This document shows, one piece after another, positions 46,295 through 58,134 of a DNA stretch of 64,000 bases (position 1 is its first letter; the number at the start of each line of letters is the position of its first letter). The position numbers and the translations under genes are program-made. The stretch is from Glebionis coronaria (lineage: Eukaryota > Streptophyta > Magnoliopsida > Asterales > Asteraceae): the NCBI GenBank assembly GCA_025667525.1, contig CM046875.1, positions 124,238,340-124,302,339 of the forward strand, read 5' to 3'. Below the pieces are notes generated by a model. The model saw nothing but the letters and a program-made list of their open reading frames with translations, made no database searches and was not told where the DNA came from.

Positions 46295-48952
46295 TATAAC
46301 ACCCCCAATTTTACATTGCGCAGCGGAAAATACACAATTGGGTGTTATTCACAAACTTCATTTTACAACTCTTTAAACGACCCAAAAATAGTATATTTAG
46401 GAATAAATATGGAAATAATTTAAATCAATGTCTAAAACCTTCAATCCCAAGTAAAATCAGTTTAAAATATATCAGAGTAGCGTACAGGTTTCCCTAGGAT
46501 CTTAATCAAAACAACAAACCTTTTACCAAAACACTTGACCATTTACTGTAAGTTTACGACAATAGGGAAAGAAATCTGTTTTAGACCAAATTACTACAAA
46601 ACCAATTCCGCAATCCTTCTCCAGCAAGCTTCGCAAATCAACAACTTCAAATACTTGAAATACATGCTTAAAATCATCAACACAAAGGTTGAGCAAGTCT
46701 ATAGGTTTTATAAAACATAATTGAACACATAGTAAAAAAATCATTCACAATTGTTTAATAGAATTGTGGCCATACAATCTATCAATCAGGTATATCATAT
46801 TATAGCAGTAGCTATTGAATTGTATTAAGCTCATGACACCGACCCCTTAACTTAGTCACCCACGCCAAATGCCAGCATGACTAGAAAAATTACCAGTGCC
46901 CCTACTAGGGTATTAATTGCAAGAATACCAATTCTCATTCACGTAAAATTATCCTTCCCAGCGGGTTACTCAGCGTAAAGCCCTGGTCTCGGATAGGGTT
47001 GTCAGCCCAATATTACTATTATTAGAATAAGCGGCTATTCTCAACTCGCAACATCAAGTCAGAAGATAGTTAACGGCTCATGAATTTAGGGTCTTATGCA
47101 ATTAGGTACTTATACAATTCATTTCATCAAAGGCAATATCGGGTCCAACAACTACTCATGACATGTGTTCAATTTACTTCAAATAGCATGTATCCCCCTC
47201 GCGAGTTTTAAAATCATTAAAACAAGTAGAAAGCGAGGCTATAGACTCACCTGAAGTAATAGCAGTAGTAAGACGATCTTCGACGATAGTTGATGCCCGA
47301 TAAACACAAAAACCGCAACCTATCAAATAAGGCGCGTTCATCAATAATAACTCGAGTAAAATCCATACATAGTAATATCAAACTTAAAATCATAAAATTA
47401 CAATCAATCCAAAATAAAAATAATACAAGTGACCTTTTTATTTCATTCTATATATTAATTCTATTAGTTGACTCCTTCGATAAAAATCTGCCGGTACACA
47501 CCAAATGTACATACTCATTTACCCCACTTAAACACGTCAAATTTTTATGATACTAATCAGAAACTTCACTTACTATATATAGAAAGCCCTGTTAAAAACT
47601 CATCAAAAGATTTTACATTTAAAGTTCCCTGCCCGACACATCTTTGAACTACAAAAACCGGACAGTTTTACGTCAACAATTCATATAGTCTTTTAACACA
47701 TTTATTTTTCTGCGTTTATGAAACCGATGCTCAACTTTGAAAATGAACTCGACATCCTCATACTTAACCTTCAAAATCAGTCCATGACATATTTAAAAAT
47801 CCATTTTATAGTCCCCGAGATTCGATCCAAATATCGACAACAATTATATATTGTGACGATACTCGTCTCCCGGTACACGAAATAATCAAACTAACGTAAC
47901 TTTTCGCTCGTTTGGAGCTAGAAGTCCTACCTTATACCAAAACGCAGCTAAAAACATCCTCTACAACAATATCTAATTAGTTCATCTCAAACTCAAAATC
48001 ATATTTTCAGAAAATTAACTTTAATAATCTGTTATAAAATATATATTTAAATATCACTCAAAATTAATTTTTCACCATATTTTAACCCCATTTTTACCAC
48101 TATAATTATTCTTACACTACTAGTTTATATAATAACACACTAAATCAACCTAGATGATTAATTCATAAAAACCCAACTCAAAAATATTAACATGCAATCA
48201 TAAAAACTAATGTATAAACATATAAACACCTACATACAACAACAATTTAAGATCACACAACAAGATTTTCATCCAAAAATGGGTTTTTCAAAAATATCAA
48301 TGCATGTGAGAAATTTTTATACCAATGTGTAGAGATTGATGAAACTAAGATGGGTCTTCAATTGGTTTTAATAGATTCAATCTCAAAATTGAAAATTTTG
48401 GGGTGTTTGTATGGTGAGGGTGGACGAGAAAGAAGAGCAAGGGAGGGAGAGAGAGAAATTTGGTGGGTGGTGAATTGCATGTGTGTTTTTGTTATATAAT
48501 TTTCCTTTTATGTGGAAAAAGTTTAGGGTAGTTTTTGCCAATTGTGATTCTTTTGGATCAAAGTGCAAATACTTTGTTAAAAAGCGGGAAATGACTATTA
48601 GTCACTTTTGAAAATTTTTACGGGTCTCGGGTTTAATAAAAATGCTTCTCAAAACTTAAAACGCACACAAAATATGATATTATATAGTCCCGGCACGACT
48701 TAATACGACATTAAAATAAAAACGTCAAAATATTAAACATCGACATGTTTAAAATAAAATGTAAAATTTCTCGGGCATCCGTCGATATCGTCATCACTAA
48801 TAATCCTCGCAACTCGTCAAAACGTAAAAATAAAATTTTCAATCATCATCCAAACCAAATCACCAGTCGTCATAATAATCAACCTCGTCAAAAATTTCAA
48901 AAATATACGTAAAAATATAATTAAATAATGACCACGGTTTTGGGTTGTCACA
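46295..48952 (-). repeat. 5' LTR of element C (2658 bp)
   Basis: Partner of 20099-22716. It contains the block GTATCCCCCTCGCGAG near 47190 that the other copy has lost. It ends GGTTGTCACA, followed by the target duplication GTGTA at 48953-48957. Confidence 0.92.
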
Positions 48953-49250
48953 GTGTATAACAACATAGTCGGATGACATACTTATATTCGAAATTTTTAA
49001 AATAAACCTATGAATTCACTCAACCTTTGTGTTGAATTTAAGCATATATCTCAGATAAATGGTGACTGATAGCATGGAGCAGTACAAGGATGGCATGAAG
49101 AGGCACAAGACTGAAATTATTCTAGATTTTAGGAACCTTATATTGTAAAACTCTGATTTTTCAATGAAATATAAAGAAAGTTGATTTCCTCGCTCTTTTG
49201 AGTTGTTTTCTATTATTATGACTTGTGTTCTATGAAGTAATACTCCCAAT
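48953..49250 (+). repeat. LTR B, second part
   Basis: Continues LTR B after the insertion of C. It contains AACCTATGAATTCACTCAACC, the plus-strand form of a block found inverted in the LTR of C (near 20490). At the end (TATGAAGTAATACTCCCAA) it resembles the last 60 bases of that LTR in coding sense. It is cut at 49250 by element D; the final few tens of bases are outside the window. Confidence 0.65.
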
Positions 49251-49459
49251 TTTTAGCATCAAAATATTGAGTCAAACAAGAATGCTCGGTCATATGTTTA
49301 TTATGTATCGTATTCTAGAACGTTGTAATAGGTAGTAGATTAGTCGTGTTTTTTACGGGCTTAACTTTAAGCTAAAGTTCATTCATAAGTAATTAAAGCC
49401 TAAAAGGAAAACCCGACCCATTAACATATAGTCCATATTCAAGCCCACATGTAGGGGGA

Positions 49460-49466
49460 CTATAAA
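49460..49466 (+). promoter_or_regulatory. TATA box of element D
   Basis: CTATAAA, immediately upstream of a perfect 13 bp stem-loop and followed by a pyrimidine-rich region (TTTTTCTCACTCTTAATC). Confidence 0.6.
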
Positions 49467-49496
49467 CACCCTTCCTAGCATGTTAGGAAGGGTGTT
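49465..49496 (+). other. Perfect 13 bp stem-loop in the LTR of D
   Basis: AACACCCTTCCTA at 49465-49477 pairs with TAGGAAGGGTGTT at 49484-49496, with the six-base loop GCATGT. It would lie at or just before the transcript start. Confidence 0.9.
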
Positions 49497-49636
49497 GGTC
49501 ATTTGTATTTTTCTCACTCTTAATCTAATCCTCCTAAAGTTTCCAACCATTCTCTCTCTACTTTCTCTCTCTAGAATTCATCTATCTTCTATCTATTTTT
49601 CTTGTTTAATCATCACATATTATAAGGGACACCATT

Positions 49637-49648
49637 TGGTATCAATCT
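49637..49648 (+). other. Probable primer binding site of element D
   Basis: TGGTATCAATCT shares the first eight bases with TGGTATCAGAGC, the initiator tRNA-Met site. The last four differ, so another tRNA or mutation is possible. Confidence 0.55.
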
Positions 49649-49873
49649 CCATGGGGTAGATTTGTGATTGATTGTTGTTATTTCATTTCATTCGTATGAT
49701 TTAATCCATAAATCATCTCGGATTCAATATTTTTTTGTGTTTTCCGTGCTCTAAATCTTGATATAAATCTCCTACATAGTTATGGAATGGATTTGGGTGC
49801 TTTGGTTTGGTTAAAATCACGTTTTTCTAGGCAAAAATCTCATTTTTTATCTAAAGTTTCGGAACAGTAACCT

Positions 49874-50160
49874 TCATTGCGACAGAATTGCCTTGATTTC
49901 CATCACAAAGGCTAGGGTTTATGTATTGCGATCAATATTTCGATTAATATTGTGATAGACTCTTCTTTGTGATATTGCGACAGAACTAGTTTGTGACATT
50001 GCGACAGATCTTGTGTGTTTGTGCATTGCGACAGAATCTTGTTCGTGTTATTGCGACAGTATACTTAGTGTGCATTGCGACAAAATCTTGCTTGTTTGGG
50101 TATTGCGACAGAGTTACTTTTGAGACATTGCGACAGTTTGATTTTTAACATTGCGACCGA
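49874..50160 (+). repeat. ATTGCGACAG motif array in the leader of D
   Basis: Copies start at 49876, 49924 (variant), 49974, 49998, 50025, 50050, 50074, 50102, 50127 and 50150 (variants at the last base in a few). The last eight are 23-28 bp apart. Sequences between copies are unlike each other apart from TTGT/TGTG phrases. No ORF covers the array; gag starts at 50344. Confidence 0.92.
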
Positions 50161-50343
50161 TCGGAGGATTTTTTGAAAATTCCGAAAATACACTTAAAAA
50201 TTTTGTGTTTTTTGGTCTTGGAGAATTTTTTGGTTTTTCGAGAACATTTTTTAAGGGATTTCAACATTTTTTCTCCTCAACAACAATCACTATAACATCT
50301 ACTTAAGATCCGTATTCACTTCATCATTTCAGAGAATATTGAG

Positions 50344-51621
50344 ATGGATTCTACTGTAGAGTATCGTGTGACGAACAACAACATCATGGTGGCGGGTAAC
50401 AAAGAGACACCACCAATGCTTGTGTCAGGTTGATATGATCAATGTAAATCCCGTTTTCTACGTTATCTTGACACAAAACCTAACGTTGATTCTTTAAGGC
50501 AATGTATTTTTTATGGACCCTATAAATTCTCAAGGGTAAAAGTTCCTGTAGTACAAGCCACAGACACAACTGATGAACAACCCGCTTATGAACGTGATGA
50601 AAAGAGAAACGACCTCACTCCAGAGAACCGTTCTTGGTTTGATGCAGAGAAGGAACCAATTTACTTAATTCTTAGTGGCATTGGAGATGATATTTATTCC
50701 ACGGTTGATGCATGCCCTACTGCTAAAGAAATGTGGACGGCTATTGAAAGATTGCAACAAGGTAAATCACTTAACAAACAAGATATGAAAACTAAGATGT
50801 TTTGGAACTTTGGCAAGTATACTTCAAAGGATAGGGAATCAATTGATTCATATTACTCCCGATTCTACAAAATGATGAATAACATGACCAGAAACAACTT
50901 TTAAGTTTCCACCATGCAAGTCAATGTCCAATTTCTACAAAAACTTCAACTAGAGTGGACACGATTTGTCACCTTGGTGAAACAACAACAAAAGTTGGAC
51001 GAAGTTTCATATCACACGCTCTTTGACATTTCGAAACAATTTCAAAATGAGGCAAATGAACTTCGAGCTGAACGAGTAGCAAAGTTTGCAAATCCACTTG
51101 CTTTGGTGTCTACCACTCAACATTACCCAGATTACCGTTCTCGTGCTCTAAAGACCTACTATACTCAATCATCACCACGATCATCCACTGTCTCTATGTC
51201 ATATGCTCCAACAAGATACCGAGGCAAAGAAGTTGCAAGAGCACCATCACCCACACCTGAGCAATCTTCTGAAGAAGACAGTGATGAAGAAATAGCTCAA
51301 AAGGATAGGGAATCCAAGCAACAAATGGCTTTCATTTTGAAACAATACAGGAAAATCTACAAACCCACCAACAACAACCTCAGAACATCATCAAACACGA
51401 GGAACAACTATGCTCAAAGTCCTCCAAGGAATGACACACGAAGGCGTGCTGAGAGTCCTCCAAAGTATGATCGATAACCCGCTAAGTATGATAATCAGAG
51501 GGTTGCTACTGTTGTTGTAAATAGGGACACTGTTGATTCTCAAGTTGTGCAACAAAGTGGGATTCAGTGTTTTAACTGCCGATGTTTTGGGAAATTGGCT
51601 AGGGAATGTCGGTAGCCAAAG
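50344..51621 (+). pseudogene. Copia gag of element D, broken
   Basis: From ATG at 50344 the frame reads MDSTVEYRVTNNNIMV and so on. It has a TGA at 50431-50433 where Trp is expected, then AEKEPIYLILSGIGDDIY, TAKEMWTAIERLQQG and TKMFWNFGKYTSKD, typical copia gag wording. A TAA follows at 50902-50904, then an open stretch to 51477 (VQFLQKLQLEWTRFVTLV, TLFDISKQFQNEANELRAER), a stop, and a knuckle CFNCRCFGKLAREC near 51561-51602. In the knuckle the zinc-binding His position is Lys, so it would not bind zinc properly. A TAG follows at about 51613. Confidence 0.88.
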
Positions 51622-54206
51622 AGGGTTAAAGATTATGGTTATCATAAAGAAAAGATGATTTTATGCAAGAAGATGGAAGTTGGGATTAAGTTATCGGTTG
51701 AGGAAGGAGAAATGATTGACGACACAGACGATGAACTCTCCGATCAAGAACTCGAGGCACATTATTCATACATGGCAAGGATTCATGAGGTCCTTAATGT
51801 CACTGAAGATGACAATGGTCCTATCTTTGATACCGAGCCAATTGATAAGGTACAACATGATGATGAATATATTGTGTTTGGCAATACGCATGAGCATAGT
51901 GATCAAACAACAACCCTTATTGACACATGTATGACGGAAAAGGTTGATAGAAATACCACACCTGATTCATCAGACATATGCAATAATTAGTTTGAGGATG
52001 ATCAACATGCAAATGAGTAGGATGATGAGGAGCGTGTCGCGCTTGCTAATTTAATTGTTAGTTTACAAAAAGATGTCAATGAAAATATAAAGAGTCAAAA
52101 GAAATTAAAGAAGGCAAATGCAGCGCTCACTCAAAACTTTGAAGAAAGCAAAGTCGCTCTTATAAAATCTAGTGAGACCATTGATAGTTATAGGGCTCAG
52201 CTTCTTCAAAGAGACAAAGAGCTTGAGGGGTACAAAAGTCGTTTAACTACATTAAAAAGGACGATTTTGAAAATAAATACAACGAAGCTATTGCCTTGTT
52301 AACTAAAGAAAAACGTCAATTTAATGTTTTATTAAGTGATGAACGTCAAAAAACGTACCTTGCCACAACAAAAGTTAATGAACTTGACCAGAGGCTTTCT
52401 ATGGATAGCACCGATTCTGCTAAAATTCTTAACGAAAAGAAACAAGAGGCTGAAAAATTAAAACAAGATTTCAAAAATAGACAAGGCAAAGATACTGAAA
52501 AAGTAACGGATCTCGAAGAACAAGTCTATTTTTTGAAAAAAGTTGTTTATAAAACACATGACTCTATTCAAACCATAAGAATGATAGCACCTCGGTCGTT
52601 TTTCAAGGGTCAAGCTAGTTTTGAAAGTCCCAAGTACCTCAAACAAGCTCAAGCTGTGAACCCTCACTTATATCTTGATGAGTCCGAATGGATCGATCAT
52701 GATTGCCCAGTAGTTAGGCTTGATAGTGAAGAGATGTCCCTTTGGGATGAGGAGAGTAGATCACCGGTCAATAAAGATTTTGTGAAACCATATAGTTATG
52801 CTTATGAAAACAGTCTTTATGGTCTTTTTACTCCACAAAAACAGAAGTCTCGTGAGGAATTGTTTCTTGAAAGCAAACAACGAAGAATTTAATGGAAGAA
52901 AATTTTTGCCACTAAAAAATTAAATGTTTTTAAATACATTAACTATTTACCTCTTGATGTTTCTAAAAGCAAAAGTAGAAAAACACTTGGTATTATTAAA
53001 CATCACATTGATAATGTTCAATCAATTGTTGAAAGCGATTGGCAAAAACGTGAAAATGATAAGTGGAAAAAAGAGATTCCTCACGATATAATTGTGCTTG
53101 TCAAATAACTTTTAATACCAAATACGAAGATAATAAAAGAAAAATTTCTTGAGTTTGAAAAATTAATTCGGTCTGAAATGTTTGATGATTTGAAATATAT
53201 TGAGTCTCTTGAAAAAGAAATTGAGGAACTTCAAAATGACAAATCAGAGTTTTCAAACGAATATGATATACTCTTAGAAGAATGTCTCTCCAAAGATATT
53301 TTGTGTGTTACTCTTCAATCTTGTGCTGATATCGATGAATATTCTGATGTTGCATGCAAATATCTTGATAAGATCAAAGAGTGTGAACGGCTTGAAACCG
53401 AGCTTTCGAAACATAAAGAAAATGTTGATAAAAAGGCTTTTGAGTAACTTCAACACAAAACAGATTTCCTTCAAAAACATTGTCATTCTCTTGAACTTGC
53501 TTTGCAAAAAGACATCGTAAGTTTTCCACATGATAATAAATTGCAAGAAAAACTTTCCCAAATGTGTCGAGAAATGAATGAAAAGAGTTTGGAAATTAAA
53601 GACTTGAAAGCTCAATTACAAGACAGGGAAATAGCGATAGTAGAGTTGAAGAAACTCGTTGCTAAGATGGGTAAGAAAATTGTGAAACCTAGCGTTAAGA
53701 AACCTGTTGTAAGACAACCCAATGCGCACAAAGTGACTAAACCCTCTGTCTTGGGGAAACCATCTGTTTTCTCTAATTCTACATTTGCAAAACCTGGGTT
53801 TGCCCCCATGACCGTTGGGACGGATAACTTACCACAAATTACTCTCAAAACACATATTCGATCACAAAGCATTAAGAACACAAATGTGATTAAACTAGGA
53901 ATGTATAGATTGGCCACTAAACCCACACACAACAAAGAAAGTCAATCACCTCAGACATCTAGAAACACTAATAGACGTGTGTCTTTTACTACAAGAGTAG
54001 TCCCCATTGCTAGTGTTAGCCGGCCTCAGCTTAAGAGCACTCGAATGAATGAAAAGGTTTTGCAAAACAAAAGTCAAGGGAAGATGAAGGAAGTAGAAGA
54101 CCACCGTAGGAATTTCAATGTTTCTAAGAATAAAACGTCTGTAATCACGTGTAATGACAATTTGAATGATTCGACAATGTTTTTAATTTTAAGTTTGTTT
54201 GTGTGA
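51622..54206 (+). pseudogene. Long coiled-coil extension between gag and protease, element D
   Basis: About 850 codons in one main frame with some changes. An acidic part comes first (EEGEMIDDTDDELSDQEL). Coiled-coil stretches follow (LANLIVSLQKDVNENIK, AQLLQRDKELEGYKSRL, LNEKKQEAEKLKQDF, YIESLEKEIEELQNDKSEF, LKAQLQDREIAIVELKKL). Between them lies a globular segment (PHLYLDESEWIDHDCPVV, VNKDFVKPYSYAYENSLYG), and the end is basic and Ser/Lys-rich. Stops at 51988-51990, about 52018, 52890-52892, 53106-53108 and 53445-53447 break it. Such extensions are known in some plant copia polyproteins; the function is not known to me. Confidence 0.75.
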
Positions 54207-54479
54207 AATGTGGAAAATGTGCCAATGCTAATCATGCTATGTGTGTTTCGAATAATCTCAGAGGCGTAGATACTAGAGCTAAGAAGCAAATTGCGATGCC
54301 TAATAGTGCTAGAAAGCCCAAACGCAAAGTGAACCATTCTGGTGCACCCCTCCTAAGAAAAGTATTGCATCATACTCCACCACTAAGAACCCTAGAAGCA
54401 GAATTAGGGAATTATATGAGTCTGCTAGCAAGTCTTAGAAATGGTGGTTTGCTAATCAGTTTCCTCACGGATATAAATG

Positions 54480-54785
54480 GATGCCTAAGGTTAGAAAAGA
54501 AGACGTGACAAAGAGCGTTATTATGCCTTTAAGTGCGGAAACTAGGGAAACTAATGAATCGGGAATCAAAACTAACATGGAATCCAATTTAGAAAATGCT
54601 CCATCATGTTCTAATTCTTCTGCAGGTGATCGAAATAATTCTCTTCATACTGTACTCCGGATGCACAAAGCACATGACGGGGAATCTCAAGCTTCTAATT
54701 AACTTCGTGGAGAAGTTCCTGGGTACGGTCCGATTCGGAAATGATCCGTTTGCACCAATCCTAGGATATGGAGATTTGGTTTAGG
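54480..54785 (+). pseudogene. Copia protease of element D, catalytic Asp lost
   Basis: Reads LYSGCTKHMTGNLKLLINFV, then FLGTVRFGNDPFAPILGYGD, matching the copia protease motif with the flap glycine. The catalytic position that should be Asp (D-S-G) is Tyr, codon 54653-54655. A TAG follows GYGDLV at 54782-54784. The reading frame also differs from the upstream ORF. Confidence 0.82.
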
Positions 54786-56200
54786 GTAATATCACAATCA
54801 AAAGGGTTTACTACGTCGAAGGGCTCAATCACAATCTTTTCTCTGTTGGTCAATTCTGTGATGCGGATTTGGAGGTTGCTTTTAGAAATAAGACATGTTT
54901 TGTTCGTGATTATGATGGGAATGACTTACTTACCGGTTCACGGGGTACTGATCTCTACACTATTTCACTTCCAGACTCCACTTCTTCAAATCTAATATGT
55001 TTCATAGCTAAAGCTTCAACAACTCAAGCTTGGATATGACATCAACGATTATCGCATCTTAACTTTGATAACATCAACTTGCTTTCCAAGAAAGATATTG
55101 TGAGAGGCCTTCCGAACTTGAAATTCATCAAAGATCATTTTTGTTCTTTTTGTGAGCTTTGTAAAGCTAAACGGAGTAGTTTCAAGACAAAGACTACACA
55201 AATCTCTAAAGGACGGTTAGATATTCTTCATATAGATTTGTGTGGCCCCATGCGTGTTCAAAGCATCAATGGGAAGAAATACGTTATGGTAATTGTCGAT
55301 GACTACTCAAGGTACACGTGAACTCACTTCTTGAGGTCTAAGGATGAAACACCTGACGTTCTCGTCAACTTCCTTAAACTGATACAACGTGGTCTTCAAT
55401 CTCAAGTAAAAGTGGTACGTACTGACAGAGGCACAGAGTTCTTGAATTCAACTCTGAAGAATTATTCTAAAGCCGAATGGATTGAACATTAAACATCTAT
55501 TGCTCGAACACCTGAACAAAACGGAGTTGTTGAAAGACGAAATCGTAGTTTAGTTGAGGGTGCTCGAACATTATTATCCGCTTCAAAACTTCCACTATTC
55601 TTTTGGGCCGTAGCCGTGTCAACCGCATGTTACACACAAAACCGTTCCTTAATTATCCCAAGACATGAAAAGACACTATATTACATAATTCATGATCGCA
55701 AACCTTCACTCAAACACCTTCATGTTATTGGATGTACGTGTTACATAATTCGAGATGGTGAAAATCTGGACAAGATGAAAGATAAAGGTGATGCATGCAT
55801 TCTAGTGGGATATGCAACTCAGTCTAAGGGATATAGAGTGTACAACTAGAGAACAAAATTGATAGTAGAGACTATTCATATAAGATTTGATGAATTACAA
55901 GAAATGGCACTTGAACAAAGCAGTTTAAGTCCTGATCCACAACGAAAAAAGACTTATGTGCACAACCGCACGGAACTCGGTACTCAAGACCACATCAATG
56001 AACCGTCATGTTCAAAGCTGGTTCCTAAACATGTTCCAAGAGCAGATCTGATAGTGGACACGACAGTTGAAGAGTTGGAAATGTTATATGGACCAATGTT
56101 TGATGAATATTTCACGGGGGAGAAACATGTTGTATCAAAGTCTTCCACTTCACTCATGATAAGAATAATGATACCAATCATCGTCAACAAATGATACAAC
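54786..56200 (+). pseudogene. Copia integrase of element D, broken
   Basis: The GAG-pre-integrase part reads VYYVEGLNHNLFSVGQFCD and ends at AWI with TGA at 55037-55039, then HQRLSHLNFDNINLL. The zinc region is FCSFCELCKAKRSSFK. The core reads LDILHIDLCGPMRVQSINGK, MVIVDDYSRYT, TGA at 55319-55321, VVRTDRGTEFLNS, TAA at about 55491-55493, then PEQNGVVERRNRSLVEGAR; the D, D and E positions are all present. The C-terminal part gives HVIGCTCYIIRDGENLDKM and ILVGYATQSKGYRVYN with a TAG at 55847-55849. A low-complexity linker follows to about 56200. Confidence 0.92.
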
Positions 56201-57330
56201 TTCATCTACTTCAACACGGGTTGATGCAGATTTACCTCTTTAGAATATCACTTCAACAATCGATCCTACAACATCCACAACTACTGTAATTGCTCCAGAG
56301 AACACAAATCAAGCAGACGATGCATTATCTGACGATGAAGATCTTCACAACCCATTCGGTACATCGGTACACAAAATTGAAGAGTCTTCTACTCGCCATG
56401 TTGATCCATCAAATATGCATACGTTTTATCAATGACATCCGTCAACACATCATTGGACCCAAGATCATCCTTTGGTTCAAGTGATTGGAAACCCTTCACA
56501 GCCTGTTTGTACTAGACGACAACTAGAAACCGATGGCGATGTTTGTATGTTAGCACTCGTCGTGAGTACAGTTGAACCAAAAAACATCAAAGAAGCCATG
56601 GTTGATCATGCTTGGATTGAATCGATGACGGATAAACTTCAACAATTTGAAAGACTTAAGGTCCAGGAACTTTTTGATAGACGATACGATGAAACACCAT
56701 TAAACCTTCGATGGATCTGGAAAAACAAGATGGATGAAGGAAACATGATCATCAAGAACAAAGCTAGGCTAGTGGCTAAAGGGTATGGCTAGAAAGAGGG
56801 AATATATTTTGATGAATCATTTGCACCAGTAGCTCGTATGGAGGCGGTCAGGATTTTCCTTGCTTATGCTGCACATAAGGGATTCACTGTCTATTAGTTG
56901 GACGTAATGACGGCATATCTTAACGGTCCTTTAAAGGAAGAAGTCTATGTCACGCAGCCGGAAGGATTCGTTAATCCTCATTATCCTGACAAGGTGTATC
57001 ATCTCCAAAAAGCACTTTATGAACTCAAGCGAGCTCCAAGGGCGTGGTACGATGAGCTCTCGAACTTTCTGGTATCGAAAGGTTTCTCAAAAGGTTCCAT
57101 TGATCTAACTTTGTCACTTATAAATATGGGGATGACATTTTGCTTGTGCAGATTTATGTTGATGACATTATTTTCGGGTCTACAAACCCAAAACTTTCAA
57201 AATAGTTTGAAAAAGTAATGCACAACAAATTTGAAATATCAATGATGGGCGAACAAAAATTATTTCTAGGAATTCAAGTTCACCAATCCCCAAGTGGTAT
57301 CTTTATTAACCAAGCTTAGTATTGTCAAGA
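56201..57330 (+). pseudogene. Copia reverse transcriptase of element D, broken
   Basis: A linker with frame changes (56201-56470) leads to NPSQPVCTRRQLETDGDVCM and then RT: EAMVDHAWIESMTDKLQQF, NLRWIWKNKMDEG, NKARLVAKGYG, TAG at 56790-56792, [22 protein letters not shown] at 56895-56897, [34 protein letters not shown]. After a frameshift near 57110 comes the active site [12 protein letters not shown] at about 57140, with both Asp residues present, then TAG at 57203-57205 and LFLGIQVHQSPSGIF. All key motifs of copia RT are recognisable but it cannot be translated through. Confidence 0.93.
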
Positions 57331-58134
57331 GATAATCAAAAACCATGGTATGACTTCATGTGACCCTGTTGGGACACCATTATAAACAACATCGCTAGAT
57401 GCTGACTTGGAGGGAAATGTTATAGTTCAAACAAGATATCGCTCCATGATCGGCTCCCTGATGTACTTAACAACAAGCAGACCAGATATATCATATACTA
57501 CGTGTTATTGTGTACGATATCAATCACGACCTACTAAAAAACACCTTAAGGCGGTTAAACGAATCTTTCGGTACCTTAAGAATACCATTCATTTGGGACT
57601 TTGGTATCCGAGGGAAACCGGTTTCTTTCTAACAACCTATTCAGATTCTGATCAAGCAGGGTGTCTTGATACACGAAAAATACTTCTAGTGGTGCACAAA
57701 TTCTAGGTCAAGATAAGCTTGTGCGATGGTCTTCCAAGAAGCACGATTGCACGTCACTTTCATCAGCAGAAGCGGAGTATGTGTCTCTATCTGCGTGTTG
57801 TGCTCAAGTTCTTTGGATGAGAACACAACTCACGGATTATGGATTCCACTTTGACAAAGTACCTATGTACTGTGACTCAAACTCCGCCATAGCCATCTCC
57901 TGCAATCCAGTACAACATTTACGCACGAAGCACATTGATTTCAGATACCACTTCACAAAGGAACAAGTTGAAAGAGGTATTATTGAACTATACTTTGTTG
58001 GAACGGATTACCAATTAGCCGACTTATTTACAAAAGCTCTGTCAAAAGATAGGTTTGAGTACCTCGTTAGGCAAATTGGTATGAGAGGTTTGACTCCAGC
58101 AGACCTGGATATTCTGGCAAAGGTGCCTGCTTGA
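57331..58134 (+). pseudogene. Copia RNase H and pol end of element D
   Basis: RT tail ([36 protein letters not shown]) continues into RNase H: TTYSDSDQAGCL with the first Asp, then a frame change near 57690, SSKKHDCTSLSSAEAEYVSL with the catalytic Glu, VPMYCDSNSAIAISCNPV, TKHIDFRYHFTKEQ and LADLFTKALSKDRFEYLV, ending at a stop at 58134. The second half (57721-58134) is open for 137 codons. Confidence 0.93.

Larger units (their letters stand above)
20099..48952 (-). mobile_element. Element C: Tekay-like gypsy element carrying a nested copia (E)
   Basis: Two LTRs of 2618 and 2658 bp in the same orientation, a primer site inside the right one, a purine tract inside the left one, and a GTGTA duplication outside define a complete minus-strand element of 28.9 kb. 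Removing E (18.2 kb and its duplication) leaves an interior of about 5.4 kb. The interior has no RT, RNase H or integrase that I can recognise, but has one leader ORF at 45357-45859. It could be a non-autonomous derivative moved by a relative such as K or B. It is inserted in LTR B, whose sequence continues on both sides. Confidence 0.88.
49251..49634 (+). repeat. 5' LTR of element D (about 384 bp)
   Basis: 49251-49435 matches 60703-60880 almost base for base (AGCMTCAAAATATTGAGTCA, then GCTCGGTCATATG and so on). The start is TT here and TG in the right copy. The end is placed before the primer-site-like TGGTATCAATC, giving ...GACACCA; that end is approximate because the partner is cut. Confidence 0.85.
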
